Below are positions 43,050 to 54,095 of a stretch of DNA of 64,000 nt, piece after piece. The stretch is from Batillaria attramentaria. Taxonomy: Eukaryota > Mollusca > Gastropoda > Batillariidae. The notes beneath the pieces were generated by a model. The model did not search any database. It saw only the letters and a program-made list of their open reading frames with translations, and was not told the origin of the DNA. The first letter of the stretch is position 1. Every line of letters starts with the position of its first letter. Location of the stretch: positions 433,722 through 497,721 of the forward strand of contig JACVVK020000481.1 of the NCBI GenBank assembly GCA_018292915.2. The letters are read 5' to 3'. Both the position numbers and the translations under genes were made by a program.

Positions 43050-43309
43050 TCCGTGTTAATACACGTAAAACTAAATCTATTTTCAATGCTGGCATTTTTT
43101 TCCTGTCCTAAATACGTGTTCACGCGGCCGGAATAAATATTATCACCAAAAATAAGCTTTACTAAATGGGATCGGATGTAACGTAGACACTGACGACACT
43201 GACACGTGCCTTGATGATGCTGAACTTGATCAGCTGACAAGGCTTTTACCGGGAATGCGCGTCTGGGCTTAAGCGCTTTATTTTTGACTGAACATGGCAC
43301 TAGAGAACG
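43050..43309 (+). repeat. Satellite spacer, 5' part only
   Basis: Begins like the intact copies and stops at CACTAGAGAACG, exactly where the 41980 copy starts; then 50-bp units resume (TGTTAACAGCCGACG). Confidence 0.85.
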
Positions 43310-43908
43310 TGTTAACAGCCGACGAAATGAAGCTGATTTCGATGCAGACATTCATTGCGTGTAATACCCGACTAAATGAAGCTGTTTCCGATGCAGACAT
43401 TCATTGCGTGTTGATACCCAGTAAATTATTCTGAATCCGGTGCAGACCTTTATCCCGTGTCGGTATCCCACTAAATGAAGCTGAATCCGGCGCAGACATT
43501 CACTCCGTGTCGGCATCCCACTAAATGAAGCTGAATCCGGCGCAGACATTCGCTCCGTGTTCGATTCCCACTAAATGAAGCTGAATCAGGCGCAGACCTT
43601 TATTTCGTGTCAGTATCCCACTAAATGAAGCTGTATCCGGCGCAGACATTCGCTTCGTGTTCGAATCCCACTAAATGAAGCTGAATCTGGTGGACACCTT
43701 TATCCCGTGTCGGTATCCCACTAAATGAAACTGAATCCGGTGCAGACCTTTATCCCGTGTCGGTATCCCACTGGATGAAGCTGAATCTCGTGCAGACATT
43801 CACTCCGTGTTGATACCCGATTAAATGAAGCTGATTCCGATGCAGACATTCATTGCGTGTCGGTATCCCACTAAATGAAGCTGAATCCGGTGCAGACCTT
43901 TATCCCGT

Positions 43909-45030
43909 GTGAATAAAACAAAAAGAAATGCAAATGTTTTACATTTAGGATCATCGCTACCATTCGCATACATGTTAAAATCTGTGGGTGTATATAAAGC
44001 AAACAAAGCAAGGTCAAACACAACAAGCAATCAGCCAATCACAAAAATGCTTGCATCCAAACTCGCACTTATGTATTCCTGTCTGTCATTGGTGTTGAAT
44101 CACCGAAAACCCTAAATTTCGATTGGGGGTCTTGGGAGCCGCTGGGGGGAAAACCGCGGTAGGCCTATATCCAGCGTTGAAACATTGGCTACCACCGCAT
44201 GGGTAAAAAAAAATAATCAGTAAAGTATTTACAATCCTGCGAATATTTGGTCAGGTGCGCCAGCCAAACCAGCCCTTTCTGTCTCTCTCCCTCTTCTTTC
44301 TCTTCATCTTCCTCCCTGTCCTTCTCGTCTATCTCTATTATTATAAAACAACAGCTACTGTCTGTCTGTGCGCGATAAAACCTCACACAGCGATCAGACT
44401 TAGTGGCTGTTCACGGGTATTGAGGTCGACCCCTGACACGGACGGAAATAAATCTTGGAAAATCGGAGTTTCACATCCTCTCCCCCACGTATCGCAAAAC
44501 AGTTAGAACAGAGGACACCTTTTGGTCCTGAGTATCTCGTGTGTGCACGAGCAGCACTCACAACAAAAACAAAGAAATCAGTTAGTGCTGCAGTCGTTTC
44601 TATGGACTATTTTCTTCACCATCCAAGAATTAAAGGCGCTAACTGAGGGCTGATTCAGGAAATGTCCGTTTCAAAAGCATTTCACATTCACCAGTGCTAG
44701 TCCATATTTTTCCCTGCAAAATCTTCTTCCAAACATTTTTGAAAACATTTTCCACATTTGGCTTTCTTTCATAGCTTTGAGTCAAATAAAGTTGTAACTA
44801 TGCAGTTTCAACGAACTTCAAACGGAACAGTTGTCATTCACTTTGATGTCATGTAAACATGTTTATCACAATTGTCATGCCTGTTGAATCACCACAAAAA
44901 CGGAAGCATCAAGAGCCGTCAGTTGTTGGGGTTTTTTGTTTGTTTGCTTGCTTTTTTGCACTAAGTTAATTGTAAAATGGATACTGACCACAGTTCGTGC
45001 ACTTGTCGTGAAGGGAAAAACTGTTTTTGT
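43909..45030. other. Gene-free stretch right of the satellite
   Basis: No exon recognised. Pyrimidine-rich DNA at 44275-44330. Confidence 0.35.
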
Positions 45031-45320
45031 TGGTTTGTTGTTGTTTTTTGCGGGAAAAAAAAGTTTTCCGAGAAAAAGTCGGAACGAAAGATTTTTTTTT
45101 TCGCGAAAAAAGTCAGTTTTTCCTCAAGAATTTTTTTCACGAAAAATTCAAATATTTTTGCGAAATAGACAATCGCCGTTTTTCGCGGAAAAAAATGACG
45201 TTTTTGCGACAATTTTTCCTTTTTCGCGAAACAACTGTTTTGTCGTGAAAAAAATTGTTTTTGTCACGAAGGAAAAAAAAACCCCAAAAACACCACTGTT
45301 TCTTTACGAAAAAAAAATGC
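45030..45320. repeat. A/T-run region with recurrent TTCGCGAA-type motifs
   Basis: Runs of T and A alternate with CG-containing cores (TTTTTTCGCGAAAA, TTTTTCGCGGAAAA, TTTTTCGCGAAAC, TCACGAAAAA), giving many short palindromes. Open frames on both strands are phenylalanine/lysine-rich artefacts. Confidence 0.7.
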
Positions 45321-45621
45321 ATCTTGTCATCTAATATTTCTCCAGTCATAGCGTATTCCTTGTCTAGATCTCCGGTCCAGCAGAAGCTTCTTGAATCGTC
45401 TGATTCATTATAAAATGTAGCAGCTGGTGTGTGGGCACTTCAGTCAGTGCACACGTACTAGAAGTTAAGAAGATTAGAATAAACACTCGGGAAGCTTCAT
45501 GTTGCGCGACTACACGAGACACCATGCTGGTGTGAACAGACTTAGCTGTGCTTGGTCGGTTTCGAATTTACCTTGCAAACTTGCATCTCCTTCAAAGCGT
45601 TAGCATGTTTGTGTCTTCTTC

Positions 45622-45763
45622 GGGGAGCCGTGGTGGCCGAATGGTAGAGCGTTGAACTTCTAATAATTATTTGTGCTGGCTTTTTCATTGTTGCCCGGTC
45701 TTTGTTATCACCCGTATGTGATGGAAAAGGACGTTAAACCCCAAAACACCCACCCACCCACCC
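45622..45763 (+). mobile_element. tRNA-SINE lacking the B-box
   Basis: Head GGGGAGCCGTGGTGGCCGAA and GGTAGAGCG are present, but after TTCTAAT the sequence jumps to AATTATTTGTGCTGGC, deleting the B-box segment. A TGTGTCTTC repeat flanks both sides (about 45610 and 45770), suggesting a target duplication. Confidence 0.7.
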
Positions 45764-46640
45764 TTGTATGTGTCTTCATTTCTTGAGTGAATTGACATTG
45801 CTTGCTTAAAAAGACGCACCTTATTCTGTCGGCTCCGTGATCTCCCGGCGTACAAACTCCTTCGTCTGCTATGTGCAGCCGGTCACGGCTGTCAGTTTTT
45901 AGTACGATAAACGTTCAAAATATTCCATAAAGTGGCCCCCGAAAAGGATTATATTATAAAAGCATTTACACCCCATCAAGCTGTTGGTATTCCGACCCTT
46001 TTTTAATATCCAGGGTTGATTTGCATCTTGAATCAAAATACTCGTCCGGTATACAACAGCTTGATGTGAAATAACAGCTAAATAGTAAATATAAAACATG
46101 TCAAATCTTTACTGGGTTCCCAGCAAAAGGCATTGCCCGGTTTAAACTGAACATAATTATTGTATTTAGCCGGTTATTTGGTCTCCTCCGTCTCTTATGC
46201 GTTGGAGCCGCTAAAACAGTTAACTGGTTTCCAGTATGGCTGGCTCGTCCCGCCAAGAAGGGGCACCCGCTTAATTGTTGTCGGGTAGTCGCCGCGGCTT
46301 TGCTCTCTCGTCTCACTTGGCTGGTAGCAGGGGACTTGGAGCTCCGCCCATTTCCTTTTGATCTCATCGTCTGACAGCCGCCAAATCCCTTCGCCTCTTA
46401 CAGCTCCGCCCATTTCCTTTTGATCTCATCGTCTGACAGCCGCCAAGTCCCTTCGTTACAGCCGACCCAAGCACGGTGGCACAGGAATTGATGCTCCGCC
46501 CCTTTTTAGCAGTGCTTTTGATCTGATCGGGCCCAGTGTATACGCTGGGTGCTCTCTCTCTCTCTGGTAAAGCACGGTGAAAGCAGAGAGAGAGAGAACG
46601 AGAGCACTCTTCTAACCACTAGGCCGCCTATACTCCCAGG
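45764..46640. other. Gene-free stretch with a short direct duplication
   Basis: CTCCGCCCATTTCCTTTTGA with the following ATCTCATCGTCTGACAGCCG occurs at about 46341 and 46403. No gene recognised. Confidence 0.45.
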
Positions 46641-46909
46641 TGCCCCATGATCAAGGCCGAGTAGCCAGCTTGACACCTTGTCGCGTGGAACATGAGGACC
46701 ACGTTCTAAATGCAAGGAGGGTCGGTCAATAGTGTTACGCACGTGAGAATGTTCGCAGTCGTGCGAGGAAAAGATGAACCATTTACATCGGGGGGGGGGG
46801 GGGGGGGGGAATAAAATTCTTAGTTCTGTTCCACACACCAACCCAACTGTTAATTTTTTTTTTTAAATGGTGAACCGCTGTCTGTGCAGTTACAGTTTCC
46901 ATTTAATAT

Positions 46910-46944
<35 letters not shown>

Positions 46945-47585
46945 GATAAATGAGATTTTAGGATTAATTTCGTCTGCCGTTGCAATACGGTAACACTGTG
47001 TTTGTTTCACCCTGAGCGATACTACGGTGTGTTAAAACTATACAGCAAGCAGGGTTGGGGTGGGGGGGGGGAAGATGGTGTGACAGCAGACAACGACACT
47101 GTTTATAATTAAGCGTGAACAATCACACCGATCAAGCAATCCGCTACTGACGACCGCCACAGAGAGAGAGAGAGAGAGAGAGAAACGAGAGAGAAGGCAC
47201 TCTCCTCAGCTATACTCCCATTCATTATCCGCACGTACCCAATGATCAAGCCCGCCGAGTAGCCAGCTTGTCGCGTGGAACATGAGGACCACGCTCTAAA
47301 TGCAAGGAGGGTCGGTCAATAGTGTTACGCACGTGAGAATGTTCGAAGTCGTGCGAGGAAGAGATGAACCATTAAAATCATGGAAAAAATTAAAAAGGAA
47401 ATGTTCTTAGTTCTGTTCCGCACACCAACCCAACACTGTTAATTTTTTTTTTATTTTATTGTGAACCGTCGTCTGTGCAGTTTCCATTTAATCTCTCTCT
47501 CTCTCTCCTCTTATTGATTAATTAGATTTTAGGATTAATTTCGTCTGCCGTTGCAATACGGTTACACTGTGTTTGTTTCAGCTTG
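46640..47585 (+). repeat. Repeat F: two ~350-bp copies
   Basis: 46640-46995 and 47240-47585 share GTCGCGTGGAACATGAGGAC, GCAAGGAGGGTCGGTCAATA, GTTACGCACGTGAGAATGTT and, after a variable poly-G or A stretch, TAGATTTTAGGATTAATTTC and GTCTGCCGTTGCAATACGG. Confidence 0.75.
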
Positions 47586-48740
47586 TTTATGCTCATTGAG
47601 TGTTATATAAATTTCCGTCCTGCAATGATTTTTTCGCTGATAATAAACATGTGCATGCACACGTTAACCACAAAATGATAAGCGTCTGACGGCACAGCTT
47701 GTACGATTTATTATTATGAAATGCGCATCGTAAACATGCAAATAATTAAAAAGAATTTGGCAAACGATGAAAGACGGACGAAACAACAACAACAACAAAG
47801 GAAGGGAAGAATGGAAGGAAAAAATTCCTTCTTAAACAGTTTAGGCGCCATGGCGTACGAGCAGCTGTGACCGTTGAAAGCATGGACTAAACAAATATAT
47901 ATATATCTCTCTGAAACACCTTGGTATCAAGGTTCTGGTAACTTGGCGGGGGGGGGGGGGGGGTGCTGAGGTGGTAACTGACCAAAGAAGCAAACATTGT
48001 ACACAAAACCTCACCTCGCATCTGAGTTTTCTCCACTTTCTTGATGTGTATCGCACTGTTTGTTTAAATACCCTTAAGTCGTTACCTTCATAGCTACGAA
48101 TCTTTAATTAAATTCTTTCCTTAACTGTTTGGTGCGTGACAACTTTGGCGCTTCTTGTTTAACAAAACAAAACAAAAACAAAACAAAAAAACCCAAAAAA
48201 TAACTCTTGTGGATTAATACTTCTGAGAACACTTCGCCACGGACGCCGCTCGCGGTCATGTATCGCAGTGGTGTGAAACGTCCAATACCCCGCAGCAGAC
48301 ACCCCGAAGACGGGACACGCTGGCGGCGTCAGCGGGCATATATCACGTAGACCTGATTAGTTTTTACCAAGCGGGCCCAGTCACAACAAAAAGAAATGGA
48401 TACTGGGTGCTCTCTCTTTCTCTCTCTCTGGTAATTAAAACGTACCCGGTTTAGCTCGATTATCAGCTAATCAAAAAAAGTAACTAAGGTAAAGAATCCC
48501 TGACCCATTTCTATCGGCACCAGTCTCGAAAGGTGTGAAGACTTGCCTTGGCCCTGAATAGCTGCGCCACGCCATGGATCAATAGTCTATAATTAGTTAA
48601 TCAGCAAACACCCGCCTCCCAGCCCTTAAGGCATTAGTGGGTGGACACGTGCCTATGTTTCACATGATGTCCTTACTAACCATATTTTTCTTTTCTCATT
48701 TCAATACATGACTACCACAGACGCATATTCATCATTTCAG
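47586..48740. other. Gene-free stretch
   Basis: Contains a poly-G run at 47946-47963 and A-rich blocks. No exon before the candidate at 48741. Confidence 0.35.
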
Positions 48741-48838
48741 ATGAACTCTTCCTCGAACATCCTCACCATTTGGACCGATTCGACTCCGACTTCAGCAACG
48801 GGAGCGTTGCCTTCACGTGGTTCAATGCATTTTTTTAG
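48741..48838 (+). CDS. Candidate terminal exon of the CUB protein
   Basis: After a pyrimidine-rich stretch and ATTTCAG, the single base left from 30734 (G) plus AT gives Asp. The frame then reads ELFLEHPHHLDRFDSDFSNG then SVAFTWFNAFF and a TAG at 48836-48838. The phase match and protein-like composition are the only support; there is no family match, and the implied intron is 18 kb. It could equally be a chance frame. Confidence 0.25.
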
Positions 48839-51365
48839 GTTGTCCCCCACCACTCTTGTGGAGGAACGTTAATACACAATTTTAGGAAGAAAACAACAAG
48901 TTTTCAGGCAGTTCCCTCCCGTTCTTGAACTGTTTTGAGCGGTTCCATTGTACCAATGAACTGTTTACTTTGTAAAACTGAATCTGTTTGTGTAACAGAT
49001 CAAAGATACATCTAATCAAATAGGCTCCCTATCGTCTATTGGCGCTTGCAGCAGAATTATTACAATGTCTCCTATAATCCCATTATCCACGCGTGCCCCA
49101 TAGCCAAGGCACAGTAGACACGGGACTGAGCTTATTGGTGTGCGTTGATTTAGTTATGGAAATATCTAGCCCCCAATATTTGAAATATGCAATTCTGAAT
49201 TTAGAAACTTAAGCGTTGAGCCGAAAATGTCAACACGTGGTTGTGATTTATGTCAAGTGTGCGCGACAGAATGTGTGTGTGTGTGTGTGTGTTTAATGTG
49301 AGGATTAAATTTTGTTTTCAGTGCCTTGGGCGAATTCAAGAAATTACGTAAAGCTCCTGAACAATACCCAGTTATTATATCCCATTCTCCTATTTTCCAT
49401 TGGTTAATAAACATCTGCCCTCCAGGAAGACACAATGCCCCCCCCCCCCCCACCGCAAACAACAACAAAACATCAACCAACCAAAAAAAAAAACAAAAAA
49501 AACCAACAACCCCAAAACAAACAAAACTAAAAACACACCCCAAAAACAACAAAAAAATTATAAAAACACCAAAAAGAAACACACAAACAAACAAACAAAC
49601 AAAACATTATACAAACAAACATAACAATTGCCTTTATTACGAACTGTGGAGAAAACGAACTTTACAAAGACTATGGATACGCTTTTAATATTTCAAACGT
49701 TACGCGCTGTCTCAAGAAAAAAAAAATCATGCTCAGCTATTTTGAATAGTCCAGTGTTCGAAACTGTGTCCGTGAAATTGATCACCACTTCACCCCATAA
49801 CGACCACAATGAATGCCGCTACACCCAAGTCAGAGAAGAATTTGTTTCGAAATAGCCAACTTGCGCGTAAAACTGGAAACTTTTTCAAGCACAGACTTTT
49901 CTGTCTGCCTAAATACTGCACTTTTATTTTTATTTTTTGGACGGAATTTAGATATCAGCGTAACCTGAAGTGGAGAGGTTGAAACGCCTCTTCCCGCCAG
50001 CTGACATAAAACCCAGTAGATCTGCGACTCAATGGAAAATGTGTGCAGTTGAAACCCTAGGGAAAAGTTTACGAAACTGATGCTGGACCAACTTGCAATT
50101 ATAAAGTGAAAGATTGTCGTTATGATCTTTCTTTGGAGTTACGAGCAGGCGACTTTTCTTAGGTCGTGCACGTGTCAACAGATTTAACCAGAAAATGACT
50201 GGCGATTACAGTACACCCCAAGGCTCCATGACCTACACACCAACATGGGGGTGTGGGTTGAAAAGATCGGGTACGTAAAGCGAGGTTTGGCAAGCATTTT
50301 TTTTTATGATTTATTCACAGCTTGGCAGACAGCACCCAAAAGTCACATAGAAGTAACACATAAAGTGCTTTTTCCACAAAAATCCTACCGCGTCGATTTC
50401 AAGGCAGACTTTTACAAATTTTTGTCTTGAGTCAAAATAGAAAATCACCAACAGTGACTGTGGAATGTTGGTAAAATAAATTAGTAATTTAGGGACACTC
50501 GTCTGTCTTCTGTGTGTCGGCTGCATTTCTTGATTTTACATAATTCCTCAGATAGAGGAGACGTGATACACTTCGGGTTAGCTTCAAAGAATTATCCCAA
50601 GCTAAACAATAATTATGCGGTCAAACTGTTCATACAACAAGATTCCGGGGTGCATTCAGTACGGACGCCAGTCAGTAGCACCGGTGATACTACGCTATAA
50701 ATCTTTTGACTATGATTACTCAGAAACTTAAAGTCATAATTATATTTGAAATATGAGCGTGCGCGCTTCTTGGCAAAGGAGTGACGTGTTAGTTAAAGTG
50801 GTGATCTTGTTAATAAGTGACCCCTATCCTTTCAAGCGGACAAACAACGAAAGTTTTGAAGCGAGTAGCACGGTCTATTTTGACTACTCCCCGTCTGCAG
50901 ACACTACAACTACGACCTCTGAGAAAAATAATAGGTAGGACAGGATCACTTGCAGTGTTCTTCCGCAAAACGCCGTGCGATACTTTCGTGTAATCAGGAT
51001 CGCAGCAGCAAACCCGTTGGCGCGGGGGGGGGGGGGGGGGGGGGGGGGACTGGATAAAATCAGCGCGGGGGGGGGGGGGGGGGGGTGGGGGGGGCTGGAT
51101 AAAATCAGCAAAAACAGCTGACTTAGGACACGCAGACGATTCCAAAAGGCACGTACACGTCCGTCAGTTTTTGAAACTTGAATGGGGCATGGGCTGTACA
51201 TAAACGAAGGCTTGGCATAAAGTGAATGTTGATGTATGACGTGTTGCGAGAAGTTATCGTCCTTTTCAGAGTAGAATTTTCCTTTACTGTAAATCATAGC
51301 GGCCTCCTAAGCCTTCTTTTTTGTAGTCTCCAAAATAATACTCAAAGCGGCTATATGACCTTCTC
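48839..51365. other. Gene-free stretch
   Basis: Holds a short (GT)n (49271-49290), an A/C-rich block (49440-49620) and two poly-G blocks (51025-51048, 51067-51095). Open frames are unsupported. Confidence 0.4.
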
Positions 51366-51367
51366 AT

Positions 51368-51601
51368 GTCAGGGGCGCCGGAAGATGTTGGGGGGAAGGG
51401 GGGGGGGCAGAATCTCAGAGGGGGGAAACGCCAGAGCCAGTAAAAGTGCCCGGAGAAATTGAAAGGGGGGGGGGGGGGGGGGCGGGCGGCGGCGTTCAGA
51501 TGCTGCACAGACAAAAACCTTTCCAAACCAGTGAGCCAGTGAAAGGAAGGACGTTGCCCGAAGAAAGTGAAAAGCGGGGGATGGGGGGGGGGGGGGGGGG
51601 G

Positions 51602-51647
<46 letters not shown>

Positions 51648-52010
51648 TCAGATGCTGCGCAGACAAAAACCTTTCCGAACCAGGGACCCACTGAAAGGAA
51701 GAACGTTGCTCAAAGAAGTGGAAAGCGAGGGGTGGGAGGGTGGAGTGATTATCACACGACTTTCTGCCAAGTCGTTTTGTGTTTTCATACAACGGCTAAA
51801 CTGAGTTCTCTGTTGGGTGGGATGAGGAGAGAGCAGGAAGAGGGAGGGGGAAAGGGGGGCAAGACCATGGCTTTGCCCCCCCCCTTTTGCCATAGTCACC
51901 TGATTTTCCGGGGGGGGGGGGGCAAAAAGATACTCTTGCCCCACCCCTGCTTGGGTACAGGGGGTCACCTGCCCCATCCCCCCCCCCCCCCGGTTCCGGC
52001 GCCCGCTGCA
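51368..52010. mobile_element. G-rich foldback element
   Basis: Ends carry GGGGCGCCGGAAG (about 51372) and its inverse TTCCGGCGCCCGC (about 51995). Inside, an 86-bp segment with CAGACAAAAACCTTTCC and GAAAGGAAGRACGTTG occurs at 51497-51580 and 51649-51735, flanked by long G runs (51464-51482, 51585-51645). No coding region. Confidence 0.55.
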
Positions 52011-52051
52011 TGTGCTAAAGGCACTACTTGGATTTATTTTTCGTCTGCTTC

Positions 52052-52216
52052 CGGGTGGTCGAATGGTAGAGCGGTGGACTTCTAATGCTCGGGTCGTGAG
52101 TTCGTATCCCGGCTGGGACCAAATATTGTGCGGCTTTTCATCGTTGCTCCGTCTTTGATATAACCAGTGTGTGGTGGAAAGGACGTTAAACCCCCAAACA
52201 CCCACACCCCACCCAC
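52052..52216 (+). mobile_element. tRNA-SINE with 11-bp target duplication
   Basis: Modules CGGGTGGTCGAATGG, TTCTAATGCTCGGGTCG, GTGAGTTCGTATCCC, TTTGATATAACC and GGACGTTAAACCCCC are in order. TCGTCTGCTTC flanks it at 52041-52051 and 52217-52227. The first few head bases are missing. Confidence 0.8.
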
Positions 52217-52969
52217 TCGTCTGCTTCAGAATGATGCCACTTGTGGATTGTAGTGTAGTGGAGAGTAGTGGAAAATAAGGTTTAAAGGAACAGCTACTGG
52301 ATTTGGTGAAATGGTATATAAGGGAAGTAGCAAACGCGAAAATTTATCTGATGGCTTTAAGCCGCATGGAACGGCCGCAGTAGTGTAGAGAAATGCATGC
52401 TGAATGTCACGATGAATGGCACAAAGTGGTCAGCCGACAGAGGCAGTTAGAAAGAGGTTAGAAGTTGGGAGTCGGCAAATACATGACTGGCTGCCGGCGC
52501 ACGGCGGCGGGAATATTGATAGAATCGGGAAAGAAATCATAGGAAAACGTGCCGTTGAGCCGCTTAACTATCTAGTGATGCACAACGTAATTTGCATGCT
52601 GAATCTAAAGGTATATAACAACAGTATGGAGTACCGACGGAGTAGTGGAAAATAATGTTTAAAGGAGCAGATACTGATTCCGTGTGAAACGGCTTATCAG
52701 TGAGTGTAGCAACGGTGATGACTTTCAGCCGGCATGAAACGGTCATAGTAATGTAGGGGAATGCATGCTGAAAGTCATGGTGCGCGACACAAGATGGCGT
52801 CAGCCGTCAGAAGTGTGCAGAAAGAGGTTACAAGTTGTGAGTCGGAAAGTACTGATTGCGAGGTGCACAACGGCGTGGATATGGGTAGGATCGGGGTTTG
52901 TTTATAGGTAAACTGGTCGTTGAGCCGCTTCGCCATCTAGTGATCTGTAGCCGAGTGGTTTACCATCTC

Positions 52970-54095
52970 TACCCTCGGCTATAGCAACGAGAGATAGCCC
53001 CGGTCAGGCTTAGTGTGTAAACCATAGTTGCCTTCCCGTACCGAGAATGCGCCGTGGCCCAACTAAATAAAGGCTGCCTTACACGTGCATAATTTTCGCA
53101 CTATCCTATCAACTATCGGCCGTTAATCCGCCCCGATAGTCATCCGCTAGTCTATATCCATCCCTGCGGACAGTCCCCTACTTGCCCGCCGCTTGTTCGC
53201 CAGGAGCAGGTCACGTGGTCAGTTTCTATGTAAACAAAGATGGCGGCGCCGACCGAAGGCCTCGTTCGTGGTTCCGCCGCCATTTTGAAATCGCCTTGTT
53301 TCTAATTGGCCGTTTTCCGAACGAGGCAGCCGGACGACTTCCGCATATGCACGGGAACGCAGCCGCGAGAGAAACGCGGGAGCGCGACTCTACCCGTTCG
53401 AACCTCACATTGCTGCATGCCACGTTGACCGTATTGTGTCTACTCCGACTAGCCAGCATGGACTGAAATCCTAGGCGGACACCGGCCAGCTTATAAGTAA
53501 GTTTTTTTTATATTTTGAATTCACTCTCGTATTTTGTATTGCTAGTTTTGTCAGTCTTCTTTTCCAGACAAAGGTTTATTTTACCGATTAGGTTCCTTTG
53601 TTCTGGTTGAACACGTGGCCTCTGTCTGACCAGCCACGTGGACGGTTTGCCGGCCTTGCTGTACGAGTGTATGATTGCTGGCCTTTGTTTCAGTGTTTCG
53701 CGTTTTTTCGTGCAAGTTTCAGTCACAGTGTTATATTCTGTAGTGGACAAAGAAACGTCTAATGGGCCTCTGATTCACTCTCGTATTTTGTATTGCTAGT
53801 TTTGTCAGTCTTCTTTTCCAGACAAAGGTTTATTCTACCGATTAGGTTCCTTTGTTCTGGTTGAACACGTGGCCTCTGTCTCTTCTCCAGACAAAGGTTT
53901 ATTCTACCGATTAGGTTCCTTTGTTCTGGTTGAACACGTGGTCGCTGTCTGACCAGCCACGTGGACGGTTTTGCCGGCCTTGCTGTACGAGTGTATGGCT
54001 GCTGGCCTTTGTTTCAGTGTTTCGCGTTTATCGGCAAGTTTCAGTCACAGTGTTATATGTCTGTAGTGGACAATAAAATGTCTAATGGGCCTCTG
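52970..54095 (+). repeat. Non-satellite insert with internal duplication
   Basis: The left part (53160-53460) is CpG-rich with AAGATGGCGGCGCC. From 53400 it shares CCCGTTCGAACCTCACATTG and GGACACCGGCCAGCT with 54575-54680. A unit with CACTCTCGTATTTTGTATTG and GTCTAATGGGCCTCTGATG occurs twice here (53518-53770, 53774-54095) and once at 54700-54945. A tRNA-like GTAGCCGAGTGGTTTA lies at 52957. Class unknown. Confidence 0.55.

Larger units (their letters stand above)
37608..43908 (+). repeat. 50-bp satellite array with ~380-bp spacers
   Basis: The unit is 50 bp. Type 1 has ATGAAGCTGATTCCGATGCA then GACATTCATTGCGTGTTGAT and ACCCGACTAA. Type 2 has ATGAAGCTGAATCCGGTGCA, GACCTTTATCCCGTGTCGGT and ATCCCACTAA. 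A third type mixes CGGCGCAGACATTCACTCC. Types cluster in blocks. Because 50 is not a multiple of three, stop-free frames arise on the minus strand and produce repetitive ORFs that are not genes. Spacers interrupt it at about 38440, 40640, 41980 and 43040. The array would sit in intron 2 of the CUB gene. Confidence 0.95.

Noticed and set aside
40384..43549. Repetitive minus-strand open frames in the 50-bp array
   Set aside because: A 50-bp unit cycles through three frames every 150 bp, so stop-free runs arise without selection; frames break at unit-length changes.
37608..43908. Array looked at first like regularly spaced repeats as in CRISPR
   Set aside because: The whole 50-bp unit repeats with no unique spacers, and the context is eukaryotic; it is a satellite.
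44936..45349. Phe/Lys-rich open frames on both strands
   Set aside because: Product of A and T runs; equal length frames on both strands and no domain.
52957..53060. tRNA-Leu-like GTAGCCGAGTGGTTTA
   Set aside because: Only an A-box-like start is visible; no B-box at the right spacing and no clover-leaf.
53182..53466. 94-codon CpG-rich open frame
   Set aside because: No domain; its last part matches a repeat module at 54575-54680 where the frame is different.
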